From NCBI RefSeq assembly GCF_002234595.1, contig NZ_NMUL01000005.1, positions 1 through 64,000 on the forward strand: a stretch of DNA of 64,000 bases. Direction: 5' to 3'. The position numbers and the translations under genes were made by a program. The notes under the pieces are model-generated. The model ran no database searches and was not told the origin of the DNA. It saw nothing but the letters and a program-made list of their open reading frames with translations. Numbering within the stretch: the first letter of the stretch is position 1; every line of letters begins with the position of its first letter. Below are positions 9,993 to 20,134 of the stretch, piece by piece. Origin of the DNA: Amycolatopsis vastitatis. GTDB lineage: Bacteria; Actinomycetota; Actinomycetes; Mycobacteriales; Pseudonocardiaceae.

Positions 9993-11168
9993 TCAGTCCA
10001 GGGTGAACGGGTCGTAGGATATTCGTTCCAGATCGATCCCGCCGGCCAGCAGTTTCGCCACCGTCGCCTGGATCATCGCCGGCGAACCGGAAACGAGGAC
10101 GTCGTGGTCCCGCCACGTGCCCCGCTGGGTCACGGCGTGGGCGAGCGTGCCCCGGTCGCCGCCGGTCACGGCGCCCTCCTCCGTGACCGGCGTGACCGTC
10201 AGCCACCTGGACATCGCGCGCAGCCGGCGCAGGTCCTCCAGCGCGTACAGGTCTTCCGGTCTTCGGCCCCCGAAGAACAGGTGCACCGGCGGGTTCCGCT
10301 TCCAGTGCGAGAGGTCGTCGAGGATCGCCAGCAACGGCGTGATCCCGGTGCCGCCGCCGATCAGGAGCAACGGCCGTTTCGCCGTGGTCGGCCGCACGTT
10401 CAGCACGCCCATCGCCGGGCCGAGGCGCCAGACGTCACCCGGCTTGGTGTGGTTGACGATGCTTCCGCTGACCCAGCCGCCGGGCACCGCGCGCACGTGG
10501 AAGGTGAGCTGGCCGTCGCCGCGGGGCGCGTTGGCCGGCGAAAGGTACCGCCAGAACCGAGGCCGCTGCGGTACTTCCACGCTGACGTAGCCCCCGGGGC
10601 GGTACGGCAGGAGACCTTCGGTGCGCACCTTCACCAGTGCGACGTCGCGGGCGAGCTTCCGGTGTTCCAGCACGGTCGCCGCCCACGCCGCCGGGCCGGT
10701 CTCCGCCTGGGCGGCCTCGCGCATGGTCTTGGCGATGAGCCCGTACGCCGTGGTCCACGCGGACTCCACCTCGGTGGTCCACTTCTCCTTCAGAAACCGT
10801 TTCAGCGCCGCGATCAGCGCCACCCCGACGGCGTCGTAGTGGCGGGCGACGACGCCGAACTTGCGGTGGTCGCGGCCCAGCTGGCCGAGGAAGGTGACCA
10901 GCTCGTCGGGCCGGTCGACCATCTGCACCACGTACACGAGCGCGCGCAGCAGCCTGCTTCGCTGGTTCGCCATGGTGACCGGGAACAGATCGCGGCAATC
11001 GGGGGCGACCACGAACAACGCGCCGTAGAAGTACTGCGCCAGTTCGTCGGCTTTCGGCTCGATCTCCGCAAAACTTTCACGAATCAACCGGGCCATCTCT
11101 CGTCCGTCCACGGCCGAAACGGGAAGCGTCTCGGGCATGGCGGAGATCTTCACGGATTCAGCACTCAT
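9993..11168 (-). CDS. Flavohaemoglobin-like globin-reductase, copy 1
   Basis: A 391-residue fusion of a globin and a ferredoxin-reductase-type module. The globin (about 20-150) has its likely proximal haem ligand at His101 in LGRDHRKFG. The FAD domain (about 155-260) carries RYLSPANAP, and the NAD(P) domain carries GGGTGITP. Proteins of this layout detoxify nitric oxide or act as haem-dependent monooxygenases. The ATG at 11168 gives exactly the length of the neighbouring paralogue, which supports it over a longer reading frame. It lies just downstream of copy 2 on the same strand. Confidence 0.88.
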   Translation of the reverse strand: MSAESVKISAMPETLPVSAVDGREMARLIRESFAEIEPKADELAQYFYGALFVVAPDCRDLFPVTMANQRSRLLRALVYVVQMVDRPDELVTFLGQLGRDHRKFGVVARHYDAVGVALIAALKRFLKEKWTTEVESAWTTAYGLIAKTMREAAQAETGPAAWAATVLEHRKLARDVALVKVRTEGLLPYRPGGYVSVEVPQRPRFWRYLSPANAPRGDGQLTFHVRAVPGGWVSGSIVNHTKPGDVWRLGPAMGVLNVRPTTAKRPLLLIGGGTGITPLLAILDDLSHWKRNPPVHLFFGGRRPEDLYALEDLRRLRAMSRWLTVTPVTEEGAVTGGDRGTLAHAVTQRGTWRDHDVLVSGSPAMIQATVAKLLAGGIDLERISYDPFTLD

Positions 11169-11453
11169 CGGGAACGGTAATCTCCAGTCGTGCAAAGGCT
11201 TTTCACGCTGTGCATGCGGCGTCGCTGTGGCGGTGCCGCCCCCGAGGGTTCCCGACTGTAGGCGAATTCCCGTGCAGATGCGCGTGATTCCGCGCGTTCC
11301 CGCTCGAACGGAGCAATTCAGGTACGCCCGGTAAACCCCGTCTGCCACAGCGTAAAAATGATCACGCCCTCGGATTCATCCGTTACTGGTTGCCGATTTC
11401 CGAAGCGTAACGAAATCATTCACCGGACGGCGGATTGCCGTGGCCGGTGGCGG

Positions 11454-12629
11454 CTAGTCGATCGTGAACGGGTCGTACTGGATCTGGTCCAGTGCGCTGC
11501 CCGCGACCAGCATGCGCGACACCGTCGCACGGATCATCGCCGGTGAGCCGGACACGAGGATGTCGTGGCCGGGCCAGGCGCCGTACCGCGTGACGGCTTC
11601 CGCCAGCGTGCCCTGTTCGAACCCGGGGACGTCGCCGCCGCGCTCCACCACCGGCGTGATGGTCAGCCACGGGTTGATGGCCGCGAGCGCCCGCAGTTCT
11701 TCGAGGTCGTAGAGGTCCTCGCGGGTCGGCCCGCCGTAGAACAGGCGCGTCTTCGGGTTCTCGCCCCACAACGCCAGGTGGTCGAGGATCGCCCGCAGCG
11801 GCGCGACGCCCGTCCCGCCGGCGATCATCAGCACGCCCCGCGACGACTGCCGGTCGACCACCATCCGGCCCAGCGGCGGGCCGAGGCGCCAGACGTCGCC
11901 GGGCTGCGTGTGGCTGACGATGGCGCGGGAGACCCAGCCGCCGTCGATCGCGCGGACGTGGAACTCGATGCCGCCGTCCTCGCGCGGCGCGTTCGCCGGC
12001 GAGAGGTACCGCCACAACCGCGGCCGCTGGGGTACTTCGACGCTCACGTACTGGCCGGGGTGGTAAGGCACCGGCTGGTCGGGCATCAGCCGGACCAGGG
12101 CGAGGTCCCAGGTCAGCCGCCGGTGCTCGACGACGGTGGCCTGCCACGACGGCGGGTTCGTGTCGGCCGCGGCGGCGTCCTGCATGGCACGGGCGGCGAT
12201 GGTGAACGCCTCGGCCCAGGCCCGTTCGACCTCGGGCGTCCACTCGGGGCCGAGGTGGTTCTTGAGGGACGCCAGCAGCGCGGTGCCGACCGCTTCGTAG
12301 TGGCGGGGCACGACGCCGAACTTGCGGTGGTCGCGCCCGAGCTGGCGCAGGAACGGCGCGAGGTCGTCGGGCCGGTCCACCATCTGCACGATGTGCACGA
12401 GCGCGCGCACCAGCCTGCCGCGCTGGATCTCCATGTTGATCGGGAAGAAGTCGCGCGTGGTCGGGGCCAGGGTGAACAGCATCCCGTAGAAGAACTGCGA
12501 AATGTCGGCGATGTACGGCTCGGACTTGGCCCAGCTGTCCCGGATGAGCCGGACCATCGCCGTGACGGCCGCGGGAGCTTCGCGCGGCGCCGAAGACCTG
12601 GGGAGGGGGCTGACCGAGTCGGCTGTCAT
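11454..12629 (-). CDS. Flavohaemoglobin-like globin-reductase, copy 2
   Basis: A 391-residue paralogue of the next gene, colinear along its length. It has the same haem ligand position (His101 in LGRDHRKFG), the same RYLSPANAP flavin motif, and AGGTGVAP in the nucleotide-binding domain. The N-termini differ, here with a disordered Pro/Ser-rich start. About 285 bases separate the two copies, so each may have its own promoter. In M. tuberculosis a single homologue (Rv0385) lies next to clpB, which agrees with clpB being 2 kb away here. Confidence 0.88.
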   Translation of the reverse strand: MTADSVSPLPRSSAPREAPAAVTAMVRLIRDSWAKSEPYIADISQFFYGMLFTLAPTTRDFFPINMEIQRGRLVRALVHIVQMVDRPDDLAPFLRQLGRDHRKFGVVPRHYEAVGTALLASLKNHLGPEWTPEVERAWAEAFTIAARAMQDAAAADTNPPSWQATVVEHRRLTWDLALVRLMPDQPVPYHPGQYVSVEVPQRPRLWRYLSPANAPREDGGIEFHVRAIDGGWVSRAIVSHTQPGDVWRLGPPLGRMVVDRQSSRGVLMIAGGTGVAPLRAILDHLALWGENPKTRLFYGGPTREDLYDLEELRALAAINPWLTITPVVERGGDVPGFEQGTLAEAVTRYGAWPGHDILVSGSPAMIRATVSRMLVAGSALDQIQYDPFTID

Positions 12630-12937
12630 GGGCCGGTGTTCACGGGTCGGTTGAGCTGCGACACCCCGTCACGCACCGCCGGCCTGGGCGCGGCGACGGC
12701 TCTTCCGCTCACCGCCGCCTCCTGGGTCCATCGCCACTGCGTCCACCTCGTCACTCGAACGTGCCGCTCGCACGGCCCGTCCGCAGGGTAGCGGCCGGGC
12801 AGCCTTTTGCCCGCATTGTTGCTCCGACCGGGTGTATCCGCCCCGGTCACGGCGTGGGCGACCTCACCGCGCCGATGGTTGTCCTCGGCAAGCGTCCGGC
12901 AATAAACTTGTATTGCACAACTAAGGGAGGTGCCGAG
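12630..12937. other. Intergenic region between divergent globin-reductase and marR genes
   Basis: About 308 bases hold the promoters of the globin-reductase (minus strand) and the MarR gene (plus strand). The only clear element is the 17-bp MarR-type operator close to the marR ribosome binding site. No small gene was supported. Confidence 0.5.
12907..12923. promoter_or_regulatory. MarR-type operator upstream of marR/MFS pair 1
   Basis: On the minus strand it reads TAGTTG, seven bases, CAAG. The same 17-bp pattern occurs twice upstream of the second MarR/MFS locus (43324-43340 and 43401-43417). It ends 14 bases before the marR start, so binding would block its transcription. Confidence 0.6.
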
Positions 12938-13423
12938 ATGGGCTCCGGCGAAACCGACGACGACGTCCGGGTCGAGCTCATGCGCGAGCTGAAGACCGCT
13001 TCCCAGCTCCAGCACGCCTGGATCATGCAAGCCTGGCAAAGCGAGCCGGGGTTGCACCCGGCGGCCGCGATGCTGCTCTCGGACCTGCTGAAGAACGGCG
13101 AAGCGCGGCCGTCCGAGCTCGCGAAACGCCGGTTCGTCGACCTGTCGGTCGTGAGCAGGCAGATCACCCAGCTCTCCGCCGCCGGGCTGATCGATCGCCG
13201 TCCCGCGCCCGAGGACGGCCGGGCGTCGCTGGTGAGCGTGTCCGAGAAGGGCCGGGCCGAGCTCGCCCGCTGGCGCGCCAACTACCTCGAGTTCATGGAG
13301 AAGGCGCTCGGCGGCTGGGACGACGAGCGCGTGACCGACCTCACCGCGCGGCTCGCGGAGATGAACACCGACCTCCGCCGGGCGCTCGGCAGCGCCGCTT
13401 TCCTGGCTGACACGAACAAGTGA
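12938..13423 (+). CDS. MarR family transcriptional regulator
   Basis: A 161-residue winged-helix regulator. The DNA-binding region spans roughly residues 50-110 (SELAKRRFVDLSVVSRQI recognition helix, then the wing PEDGRASLVSVS). The flanking helices would form the dimer interface. The ATG at 12938 follows GGGAGGTG. It precedes an MFS exporter gene on the same strand, the usual pairing of a drug-responsive repressor with its exporter. A MarR-type operator lies in its own leader, consistent with autoregulation. Confidence 0.92.
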   Translation: MGSGETDDDVRVELMRELKTASQLQHAWIMQAWQSEPGLHPAAAMLLSDLLKNGEARPSELAKRRFVDLSVVSRQITQLSAAGLIDRRPAPEDGRASLVSVSEKGRAELARWRANYLEFMEKALGGWDDERVTDLTARLAEMNTDLRRALGSAAFLADTNK

Positions 13424-13524
13424 ACGCCCGCGGCGAAGAGGCATACCGGAAGTGGCTTTTTCCTCTCCGGAAAGTGGCCGTTCGGTCCTGACTCAGGGCC
13501 ATTCGTCAGGGTTAACGTCGGTGG

Positions 13525-14712
13525 GTGACGCGTAGCCGGGTCGCACTGCTGTGCGCGTTGGGGATCGACAACTTCGGCTCAGGTTTGTTCCTCCCGTTGG
13601 CACTGGTCTACGTGACACAGGTGGTCGGCGTGCCGCTGGCGATGGCGGGTACCGCCGTCACCCTCGGTGCGGTCGGCGGCCTCGTCGTGCCGCCGCTGGC
13701 CGGGCGGCTGGTGGACCGCGTCGGGCCGCGCGCCGTGGTGATCGTCGCCCAGTTGCTGCAGGCCGCGGGCGCCGGCGCCTACCTCCTCGCCGACGGCCCC
13801 GGCCCGGTGGTGGTCGCGGCGGTCCTGCTCGCCGCCGGGCAGCAGCTCTTCTACAGCTCCCTGTTCGTGCTCATCGCCGACGTCGCGGGCGACGTCCCGA
13901 AGGATCGGCCGTTCGCCGAAGTGGGGATGGTGCGGGCCGCCTGCTTCGGCCTCGGCGGTCTCACGGCGGGTGCGCTCCTGACGTGGCTCGGCACCGCCGG
14001 CTACCGCATCGCACTCGCCGTCGACGTCGTGACGTTCTTCGTGGCCGCGTCGATCCTCACCGCCTTCGTCCAGCTCTCGCGGCCGCACCGGCAGACCTGC
14101 ACGCCGACGGCCCGGGTGCTGCGCGACCGCCCCTACCTCGCGTTGATCCTCTTCAGCGGGCTCTTCGGGCTTTCGCTCGACTTCTTCCTGATCGGGACGC
14201 CGGTGTTCGTGCTCGACCGGCTGCACGGCCCGGCCTGGCTGCCGGGCGCGATCCTCGCGCTGCTGACCGTGGTGACCAGCGTCGGCGGCACGCTCGCGCT
14301 GCGGCTCACCGCCCGGCTGAACCGGATCGCCGCGATGCGGGCCGGTTCGGCGTTGTTCGCCGCGTGGTGCCTGGTCAGCCTGGGCGTGCTGGTCGTGCCC
14401 GACGAGTGGATCGTGGTCTACCTGCTGGCGTCGACGCTGGTGTTCGCCGCGGGTGACCTGGTCTTCGGGCCGCGGTCGGGGGCGCTGGCCGAGGCCGCGG
14501 CACCTCCGGTCGCCCGCGGACGTTATCTCGCCGCGTACCAGTACGCGTTCACCGTGGCGCAGGTGATCGCGCCGGTCGTGGTGTCGTTGTTCTCCGTCGC
14601 GAACTGGTTACCCTGGGTGCTGGTGGGGGCGTGCGCCGGCCTCGCCGTGGCCGGGCTGGGGATGCTGGGCTCGCGGTTGCCGGCCAGCGCGGTCGCTCCC
14701 GGACAGAGTTGA
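13525..14712 (+). CDS. MFS transporter
   Basis: A 395-residue major facilitator protein with about twelve hydrophobic segments spread evenly, and the loop motif GRLVDRVGPR between segments 2 and 3 that marks the family. It starts at a GTG with a weak ribosome binding site. The upstream MarR gene, 101 bases away, suggests that it exports a toxic small molecule. The substrate cannot be predicted. Confidence 0.88.
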   Translation: MTRSRVALLCALGIDNFGSGLFLPLALVYVTQVVGVPLAMAGTAVTLGAVGGLVVPPLAGRLVDRVGPRAVVIVAQLLQAAGAGAYLLADGPGPVVVAAVLLAAGQQLFYSSLFVLIADVAGDVPKDRPFAEVGMVRAACFGLGGLTAGALLTWLGTAGYRIALAVDVVTFFVAASILTAFVQLSRPHRQTCTPTARVLRDRPYLALILFSGLFGLSLDFFLIGTPVFVLDRLHGPAWLPGAILALLTVVTSVGGTLALRLTARLNRIAAMRAGSALFAAWCLVSLGVLVVPDEWIVVYLLASTLVFAAGDLVFGPRSGALAEAAAPPVARGRYLAAYQYAFTVAQVIAPVVVSLFSVANWLPWVLVGACAGLAVAGLGMLGSRLPASAVAPGQS

Positions 14713-14728
14713 GCGGAACAGACTCAAG
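14708..14728 (+). promoter_or_regulatory. HAIR element (HspR operator) upstream of clpB
   Basis: GTTGAGC, seven bases, ACTCAAG. Both arms are identical to the first HAIR of the dnaK promoter. It begins inside the last codons of the MFS gene and lies 95 bases before clpB. A GATAGT box 16 bases downstream of its right arm may be the -10 element. Confidence 0.85.
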
Positions 14729-14823
14729 TTTTCGAGCGTTAGGGATAGTGTCAGGTCACGGTCAGGCCTGTCACCAGGCGTTTTTGAGTGTTTCAGCCGG
14801 AAGTACCGAGCATGAGGTGAGGG

Positions 14824-17418
14824 ATGGACGCTTTCAACCCGACCACGAAGACCCAGCAGGCGATCTCGTCGGCGGCGCAGGCGGCCACGATGGCCGGCAA
14901 CCCGCACGTCTCGGCGCCCCACCTGCTGGGTGCCCTGCTGGCGCAGGGCGAGGGGCTCACCGCGCCGCTGCTGACCGCGGTCGGGGCCGACCCGGAGGTG
15001 GTGCACAAGGAGCTCGAGCCGCTCATCGCGGCGCTGCCGTCCGCGACCGGCGCGACCGTGTCGAGCCCGCAGTTCGACACCTTCGCCGTCAAGTCGCTGA
15101 CGCGCGCCCAGAAGCTCGCCACCGAGCTGGGCGACGAGTACGTCTCGACCGAGCACCTGCTCGTCGGGCTCGCCACCGAGGGCGGGCAGGTCGCCGACCT
15201 GCTCAAGCGCCACGGCGCGACGCCGGACGCGCTGCAGGAGGCGTTCGCCAAGGTCCGCGGCTCCGCCCGGATCACCAGCCCCGACCCCGAGAGCACGTTC
15301 AAGGCGCTCGAAAAGTACGGCGTGGACCTCACCGGGCGCGCCCGCGCCGGCGAGCTCGACCCGGTCATCGGGCGTGACACCGAGATCCGCCGCGTCGTGC
15401 AGGTGCTGTCGCGGCGCACGAAGAACAACCCGGTCCTGATCGGCGAGCCGGGTGTCGGCAAGACGGCCATCGTCGAGGGGCTGGCCCAGCGCATCGTCGC
15501 CGGCGACGTGCCGGAGTCGCTGCGCGGCAAGCGCGTGGTCGCCCTCGACCTCGGGTCGATGGTGGCCGGCGCGAAGTACCGCGGCGAGTTCGAAGAGCGG
15601 CTGAAGGCCGTGCTCAAGGAGATCACCGAGTCCGCGGGCGAGGTCATCACCTTCATCGACGAGCTGCACACCATCGTCGGCGCGGGCGCGACCGGCGAAG
15701 GCGCGATGGACGCGGGCAACATGATCAAGCCGATGCTCGCCCGCGGCGAGCTGCGGATGGTCGGCGCGACCACCCTCGACGAGTACCGCCAGCACATCGA
15801 GAAGGACGCCGCCCTCGAGCGGCGCTTCCAGCAGGTGCTCGTCGGCGAGCCGTCGCCGGAGGACACGATCGCGATCCTGCGCGGCTTGAAGGAGCGCTAC
15901 GAGGTGCACCACGGTGTCCGGATCACGGACGCCGCGCTGGTCGCCGCCGCGACGCTGTCCGACCGCTACATCACCGCGCGCTTCCTGCCGGACAAGGCCA
16001 TCGACCTGGTCGACGAAGCCGCGTCCAAGCTGCGCATGGAGATCGACTCGCGGCCGGTGGAGATCGACGAGGTCGAGCGGGCCGTGCGCCGCCTCGAGAT
16101 CGAAGAGATGGCGCTGGCCAAGGAGAGCGACGCCGCTTCGAAGGACCGTCTCGCCGCGTTGCGTGCGGAGCTGGCCGAGAAGCGCGAGACGCTGACGGCG
16201 CTGACCGCGCGCTGGCAGAACGAGAAGGGCTCGATCGAGCGCGTCCGCGAGCTCAAGGAGCAGCTCGAACAGCTGCGCGGCGAGTCCGAGCGCGCCGAGC
16301 GCGACGGCGACCTCGGCAAGGCCGCCGAGCTGCGCTACGGCCGGATCCCGGCGCTGGAGAAGGAGTTCGAAGCGGCCACCGCGGCGAGCGAGGCCAGCCA
16401 GCAGAACGTCATGCTCAAGGAAGAGGTCGGCGCGGACGACGTCGCGGACGTGGTCAGCGCGTGGACCGGCATCCCGGCGGGACGGCTCCTGGAGGGCGAG
16501 ACCGGCAAGCTGCTCCGGATGGAAGAGGAGCTGACCCGGCGGGTCATCGGGCAGGCCGAGGCGGTGCAGGTCGTCGCGGACGCGGTCCGCCGCGCCCGGG
16601 CCGGCGTCGCCGACCCCGACCGCCCGACCGGCTCGTTCCTGTTCCTCGGCCCGACCGGTGTCGGCAAGACCGAGCTGGCGAAGGCGCTGGCCGAGTTCCT
16701 GTTCGACGACGAGCGCGCGATGCAGCGCATCGACATGAGCGAGTACGCCGAGAAGCACTCGGTGGCACGCCTGGTCGGCGCCCCGCCGGGGTACGTCGGC
16801 TACGACCAGGGCGGCCAGCTGACCGAGGCCGTGCGGCGCCGCCCGTACTCGGTGGTGCTGCTCGACGAGGTGGAGAAGGCCCACCCGGACGTCTTCGACG
16901 TGCTGCTGCAGGTCCTCGACGACGGGCGGCTGACCGACGGCCAGGGCCGGACGGTGGACTTCCGGAACACCATCCTGATCCTGACGTCGAACCTCGGCTC
17001 GCAGGCCATCGCCGACCCGTCGCTCGACGAGCGGCAGCGGCGGGACGCCGTGCTGGACGTGGTGCAGCGGCAGTTCAAGCCGGAGTTCCTCAACCGGCTC
17101 GACGACATCGTCGTGTTCCACTCGCTCGGCACCGAGCAGCTGACGTCCATTGTGGACATCCAGGTCGCCCGGCTCGCCAAGCGGCTGGCCCAGCGGCGAC
17201 TGAACCTGGAGGTCACCGACGGCGCCCGCGAGTGGCTCGCGCTGAACGGCTTCGACCCGATCTACGGCGCCCGGCCGCTGCGGCGGCTGGTCCAGTCGGC
17301 GATCGGCGACAAGCTGGCGAAGGAGCTGCTGTCGGGCGAAGTCCGGGACGGCGACACAGTGCGCGTCGACATCCCGGAGCTGGAAGCCGGTGACTCGCTG
17401 ACCGTCACCCGCGTCTGA
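14824..17418 (+). CDS. clpB: ATP-dependent chaperone ClpB
   Basis: An 864-residue AAA+ disaggregase that works with DnaK to rescue aggregated proteins. The N-domain covers about residues 1-145. NBD1 has the Walker A loop GEPGVGKTA and its arginine-finger region. The coiled-coil middle domain (about 400-520) is present, separating ClpB from ClpA and ClpC. NBD2 has Walker [10 protein letters not shown]. The ATG follows AGGTGAGGG. A HAIR site upstream places it in the HspR regulon with the dnaK operon. An unusual hairpin follows the stop. Confidence 0.98.
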   Translation: MDAFNPTTKTQQAISSAAQAATMAGNPHVSAPHLLGALLAQGEGLTAPLLTAVGADPEVVHKELEPLIAALPSATGATVSSPQFDTFAVKSLTRAQKLATELGDEYVSTEHLLVGLATEGGQVADLLKRHGATPDALQEAFAKVRGSARITSPDPESTFKALEKYGVDLTGRARAGELDPVIGRDTEIRRVVQVLSRRTKNNPVLIGEPGVGKTAIVEGLAQRIVAGDVPESLRGKRVVALDLGSMVAGAKYRGEFEERLKAVLKEITESAGEVITFIDELHTIVGAGATGEGAMDAGNMIKPMLARGELRMVGATTLDEYRQHIEKDAALERRFQQVLVGEPSPEDTIAILRGLKERYEVHHGVRITDAALVAAATLSDRYITARFLPDKAIDLVDEAASKLRMEIDSRPVEIDEVERAVRRLEIEEMALAKESDAASKDRLAALRAELAEKRETLTALTARWQNEKGSIERVRELKEQLEQLRGESERAERDGDLGKAAELRYGRIPALEKEFEAATAASEASQQNVMLKEEVGADDVADVVSAWTGIPAGRLLEGETGKLLRMEEELTRRVIGQAEAVQVVADAVRRARAGVADPDRPTGSFLFLGPTGVGKTELAKALAEFLFDDERAMQRIDMSEYAEKHSVARLVGAPPGYVGYDQGGQLTEAVRRRPYSVVLLDEVEKAHPDVFDVLLQVLDDGRLTDGQGRTVDFRNTILILTSNLGSQAIADPSLDERQRRDAVLDVVQRQFKPEFLNRLDDIVVFHSLGTEQLTSIVDIQVARLAKRLAQRRLNLEVTDGAREWLALNGFDPIYGARPLRRLVQSAIGDKLAKELLSGEVRDGDTVRVDIPELEAGDSLTVTRV

Positions 17419-17421
17419 CCG

Positions 17422-17467
17422 GTCGTGAGTGGCAAGGCGGGTTGGAACCCGTCTTGCCACTCACGAC
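17422..17467. repeat. GTCGTGAGTG-type long hairpin, copy 1 (after clpB)
   Basis: Two 22-base arms (17422-17443 and 17446-17467) pair with a single G-T wobble around a 2-base spacer. The ends are GTCGTGAGTG and CACTCACGAC, and the centre is GTTGGAAC. A second hairpin with the same ends and centre but a different middle lies at 58085-58128. It probably acts as a transcription terminator or dispersed repeat. Confidence 0.75.
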
Positions 17468-17582
17468 ACCGTCCACAGTGGCGACATGTCGACCCGGCGC
17501 CGCCCAAATTGGTTCAAATGGGCGCGGCGACACGGGTACCGGCGATCATCCCTCCGGTGTAACAGGCGATACTCTGGCGGTC

Positions 17583-18368
17583 GTGGGTATTCCGGCGTGG
17601 ATCTGGTTCGTCATCGCCGCCGTCGCGCTGGTGGCGGGGCTGGGGCTGCTCGCGGCCGACCGGGCGAAGGAGGGCTCGCGCAACCGCGAGCGAATGCGCT
17701 GGGCACAGTTGCGCGGCTGGCAGTTCGTCGAGGAGGACGAGCGGCTGCCGCAGCAGTGGACCGGCGGCGCGATCGGCTACTTCGGCGCGGACACCGCCGT
17801 CAACGTCGTCGCGGGCTCGACGTTCACCTCCGACGGCCGCCGCCCGGTGTTCATCTTCGACATCGAGACCGAGGGCCAGATCCCCGCGGTCGTGGTCGCC
17901 GTGCGCTGCAACAAGAAGCACCGGATCCCGATCGAGATGTGGCTGTCCAGCGTGCCGTTCCAGCGCGCCGACATGCCCGAGATGCTGGGCCCGATCGGCT
18001 CGCGCTACGCCTTCGCGGACGACGCCGACGGCGCCCGCGTCGTGATCACCCAGGAGCTCGTCGACGCCGCGGACCAGCTCGGCGGCGACGTCGGCGTGGC
18101 CTGGCTGGAGAACGAGTGGGTGCTCGCCAGCGTCGTCCCGACCGCGGGGCCGTCGCGGCTCGAGCGGCTGCTCCGGGATCTGGGCGAGATCGCGGACATC
18201 GTCGACCCGTTCGACGAGGACTACGACGCCGGCCGTCACCAGGCGAGCGCCCCGATCCCGGCCGAGACTCCCGTCCCGTCCGAAGCCGCCGCCCCGGGCA
18301 CCCCGGCCGCCGGGACACCGGTCCAGCAGCCGCCCGCGGATGCGCCGCCGAAACCGAGCGAGAGCTAG
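17583..18368 (+). CDS. Single-pass membrane protein of unknown function (Rv0383c-like)
   Basis: A 261-residue protein that starts at a GTG immediately before a hydrophobic segment (about residues 3-23). The rest is soluble with a Pro/Ala-rich tail of some 45 residues. The central part mixes hydrophobic strands with charged turns, and no enzyme motif was seen. The position between clpB and pyrE matches M. tuberculosis Rv0383c. A possible -10 box (GATACT) lies about ten bases before the start, so the mRNA may be leaderless. Its stop overlaps the stop of the convergent neighbour. Confidence 0.75.
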   Translation: MGIPAWIWFVIAAVALVAGLGLLAADRAKEGSRNRERMRWAQLRGWQFVEEDERLPQQWTGGAIGYFGADTAVNVVAGSTFTSDGRRPVFIFDIETEGQIPAVVVAVRCNKKHRIPIEMWLSSVPFQRADMPEMLGPIGSRYAFADDADGARVVITQELVDAADQLGGDVGVAWLENEWVLASVVPTAGPSRLERLLRDLGEIADIVDPFDEDYDAGRHQASAPIPAETPVPSEAAAPGTPAAGTPVQQPPADAPPKPSES

Positions 18369-19294
18369 AAGCCGAGCACCGGCCGGTCGAGCACGCTGAG
18401 CGACCCGGACCGGTCGAGCGTGCCGCGCACCGTCGTCGTGCCGCCTTCGGCGTGGACCACGTGGTCCACGCCGAGGTCGCCGCGGATCGAACCGGCCGGG
18501 CCGTCCGGGCCGACGGACTGGGTCGTCTTCGTCCAGCCCCAGGCCGGGCCGAGCTGACCACCCAGCTCGTGCTCCTGGTCCAGGTCGAGGACGCCCGCGA
18601 TCTGGCCGGTCGCGTGCTGCTCGGACGTCGTGCCGACCGCGCCCAGGCTGCCGAGGTCGACCGCCTGGCCGGATGACCGGTTGGCCGACAGCGCGCCCTG
18701 GAGGTCGCCGGCGAAACTGCCGTGCAGGCCGGTGTCGAGCTGTTCCGCGTTCTGGCTCAGCACGTCGACGCCGTCGGCCAGCCAGACACCGTGGGTGGTG
18801 CCTTCGCCGAGGCCGGTCCGGCGCTCGGTGCCGCCGGCGATCGGGGAGAGCGACAGGGTGCGCGAATCACCTTGGCCGAGCCGCTGGTAGTTCGCGGTGA
18901 CCGCGCGGACCGCACCGAGCCGCAAGGTGTGGCGGCCGTTGCGGGTGAGCGCCTCGGTTTCCCGCGACGCGGCCGACGTCTCCGTCTGCCGCTCCTCGCG
19001 GCGGGTGATCGCGGACTCGGCCAAGTCGGTGGTGAGAACCGCGCCGGCGACCTCCTTCGCCAGGAAGTCGTGGCGGGTCGCGGTCAGCGTCTCGCGCACC
19101 ACCGACGAGTCGTCCTGGCCCGAAGTCGAGACGTCGCGCCCGAACGTGCTGTCCTCGCGGTGGTCGAGCGGCAGGGTCAGCTCGGCCGGGCTCGCGAGCG
19201 CGGCCGCGGGCGCCGCGAAAAGGAGCGCGACGGGGGCCGCGCCAACGGCGACTTTGGGCAGATAGCCGCTTTTGCGCCTGCTGTGCTTACCCAT
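18365..19294 (-). CDS. Putative secreted protein, unknown
   Basis: A 309-residue protein with a basic N-terminus (GKHSRRKSG) and a hydrophobic Ala-rich signal peptide cleaved near ALASPA. The mature part is rich in Gly, Thr, Ser and Asp with short repeated beta-like segments and no Cys, suggesting an extracellular structural protein. No family was recognised. I chose the ATG at 19294 because a longer reading frame would run into the divergent SDR gene. It ends by overlapping the stop codon of the convergent membrane protein. Confidence 0.7.
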   Translation of the reverse strand: MGKHSRRKSGYLPKVAVGAAPVALLFAAPAAALASPAELTLPLDHREDSTFGRDVSTSGQDDSSVVRETLTATRHDFLAKEVAGAVLTTDLAESAITRREERQTETSAASRETEALTRNGRHTLRLGAVRAVTANYQRLGQGDSRTLSLSPIAGGTERRTGLGEGTTHGVWLADGVDVLSQNAEQLDTGLHGSFAGDLQGALSANRSSGQAVDLGSLGAVGTTSEQHATGQIAGVLDLDQEHELGGQLGPAWGWTKTTQSVGPDGPAGSIRGDLGVDHVVHAEGGTTTVRGTLDRSGSLSVLDRPVLGF

Positions 19295-19364
19295 GCGCCG
19301 GACGATACTTCCCGCCGAATCGCCGCGCACGTCCGGCCCTGACCAGCGGGTATGGTTCACCCAC

Positions 19365-20132
19365 ATGACCACCACCGCTCTCATCACCGGAGCCACCGCG
19401 GGTATCGGCGCGCAGTTCGCACGCGCGCTCGCCGCCGAGAAATACGATCTGGTGCTCGTCGCCCGCGATACCGCGCGACTGGAGGCGTATGCCGCTGAGC
19501 TGCGCGAAAAGCACGGCGTCGCGGTCGAGGTGCTGCCCGCCGATTTGTCCGAAGTGGACGGACGAGCCGCCGTCGAGGAGCGGCTCGCCGCCGGCCCGGT
19601 CGACCTGCTCGTGAACAACGCCGGGTTCGGGTTGAACGGCGATTTCTGGACCATCCCGCCGGACGCGCTGCAGCGCCAGCTCGACGTCAACGTCACCGCC
19701 GTTCTGCGGCTCACCCGGGCCGTGCTGCCCGGCATGATCGAGCGCGGTCACGGCGAAATCATCCAGGTCAGCAGCGTGGCGGGCTTCTTCAGCGGCCGCG
19801 GCTCGACGTACACGGCGAGCAAGAACTGGGTCACGTCGTTCACCGAAGGCATCGCCGCGTCGCTGCCGAAGGGTGTCCGGATGATGGCGCTCTGCCCCGG
19901 TTTCACGGCGACCGAGTTCCACGAGCGGGCCGGCATCGGCAAACCCGGCCCGAAAATCGCCTGGCTGGGTGTCGAACAGGTGGTCGGCGAGGCGCTCGCG
20001 GATCTCCGCCGCGGCAAGGTGATCTCCGTGCCGAGCCTCCAGTACAAGGCCGTCGTCGCGATCGGCGGCCTGCTGCCGCGCGCGGTGCTGCGCCGGATCA
20101 GTGGCGGCTTCGGCGGCAAAGGCCGCACCTGA
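19365..20132 (+). CDS. SDR family oxidoreductase
   Basis: A 255-residue short-chain dehydrogenase. The NAD(P)-binding motif TGATAGIG lies at residues 8-15, NNAGFG follows, and the catalytic region has SSVAGFF, then YTASK with the active-site Tyr and Lys. The C-terminal part resembles the DltE/YqjQ type of cytoplasmic SDRs. The ATG at 19365 is the only start consistent with the conserved N-terminus. It is followed after about 80 bases by an ABC transporter pair. Confidence 0.9.
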   Translation: MTTTALITGATAGIGAQFARALAAEKYDLVLVARDTARLEAYAAELREKHGVAVEVLPADLSEVDGRAAVEERLAAGPVDLLVNNAGFGLNGDFWTIPPDALQRQLDVNVTAVLRLTRAVLPGMIERGHGEIIQVSSVAGFFSGRGSTYTASKNWVTSFTEGIAASLPKGVRMMALCPGFTATEFHERAGIGKPGPKIAWLGVEQVVGEALADLRRGKVISVPSLQYKAVVAIGGLLPRAVLRRISGGFGGKGRT

Positions 20133-20134
20133 AA

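Noticed and set aside
14608..17460. A 950-codon open frame antisense to clpB
   Set aside because: It mirrors the clpB codon pattern, as expected in high-GC DNA, and its translation is an Arg/Leu/Val-rich shadow without motifs.
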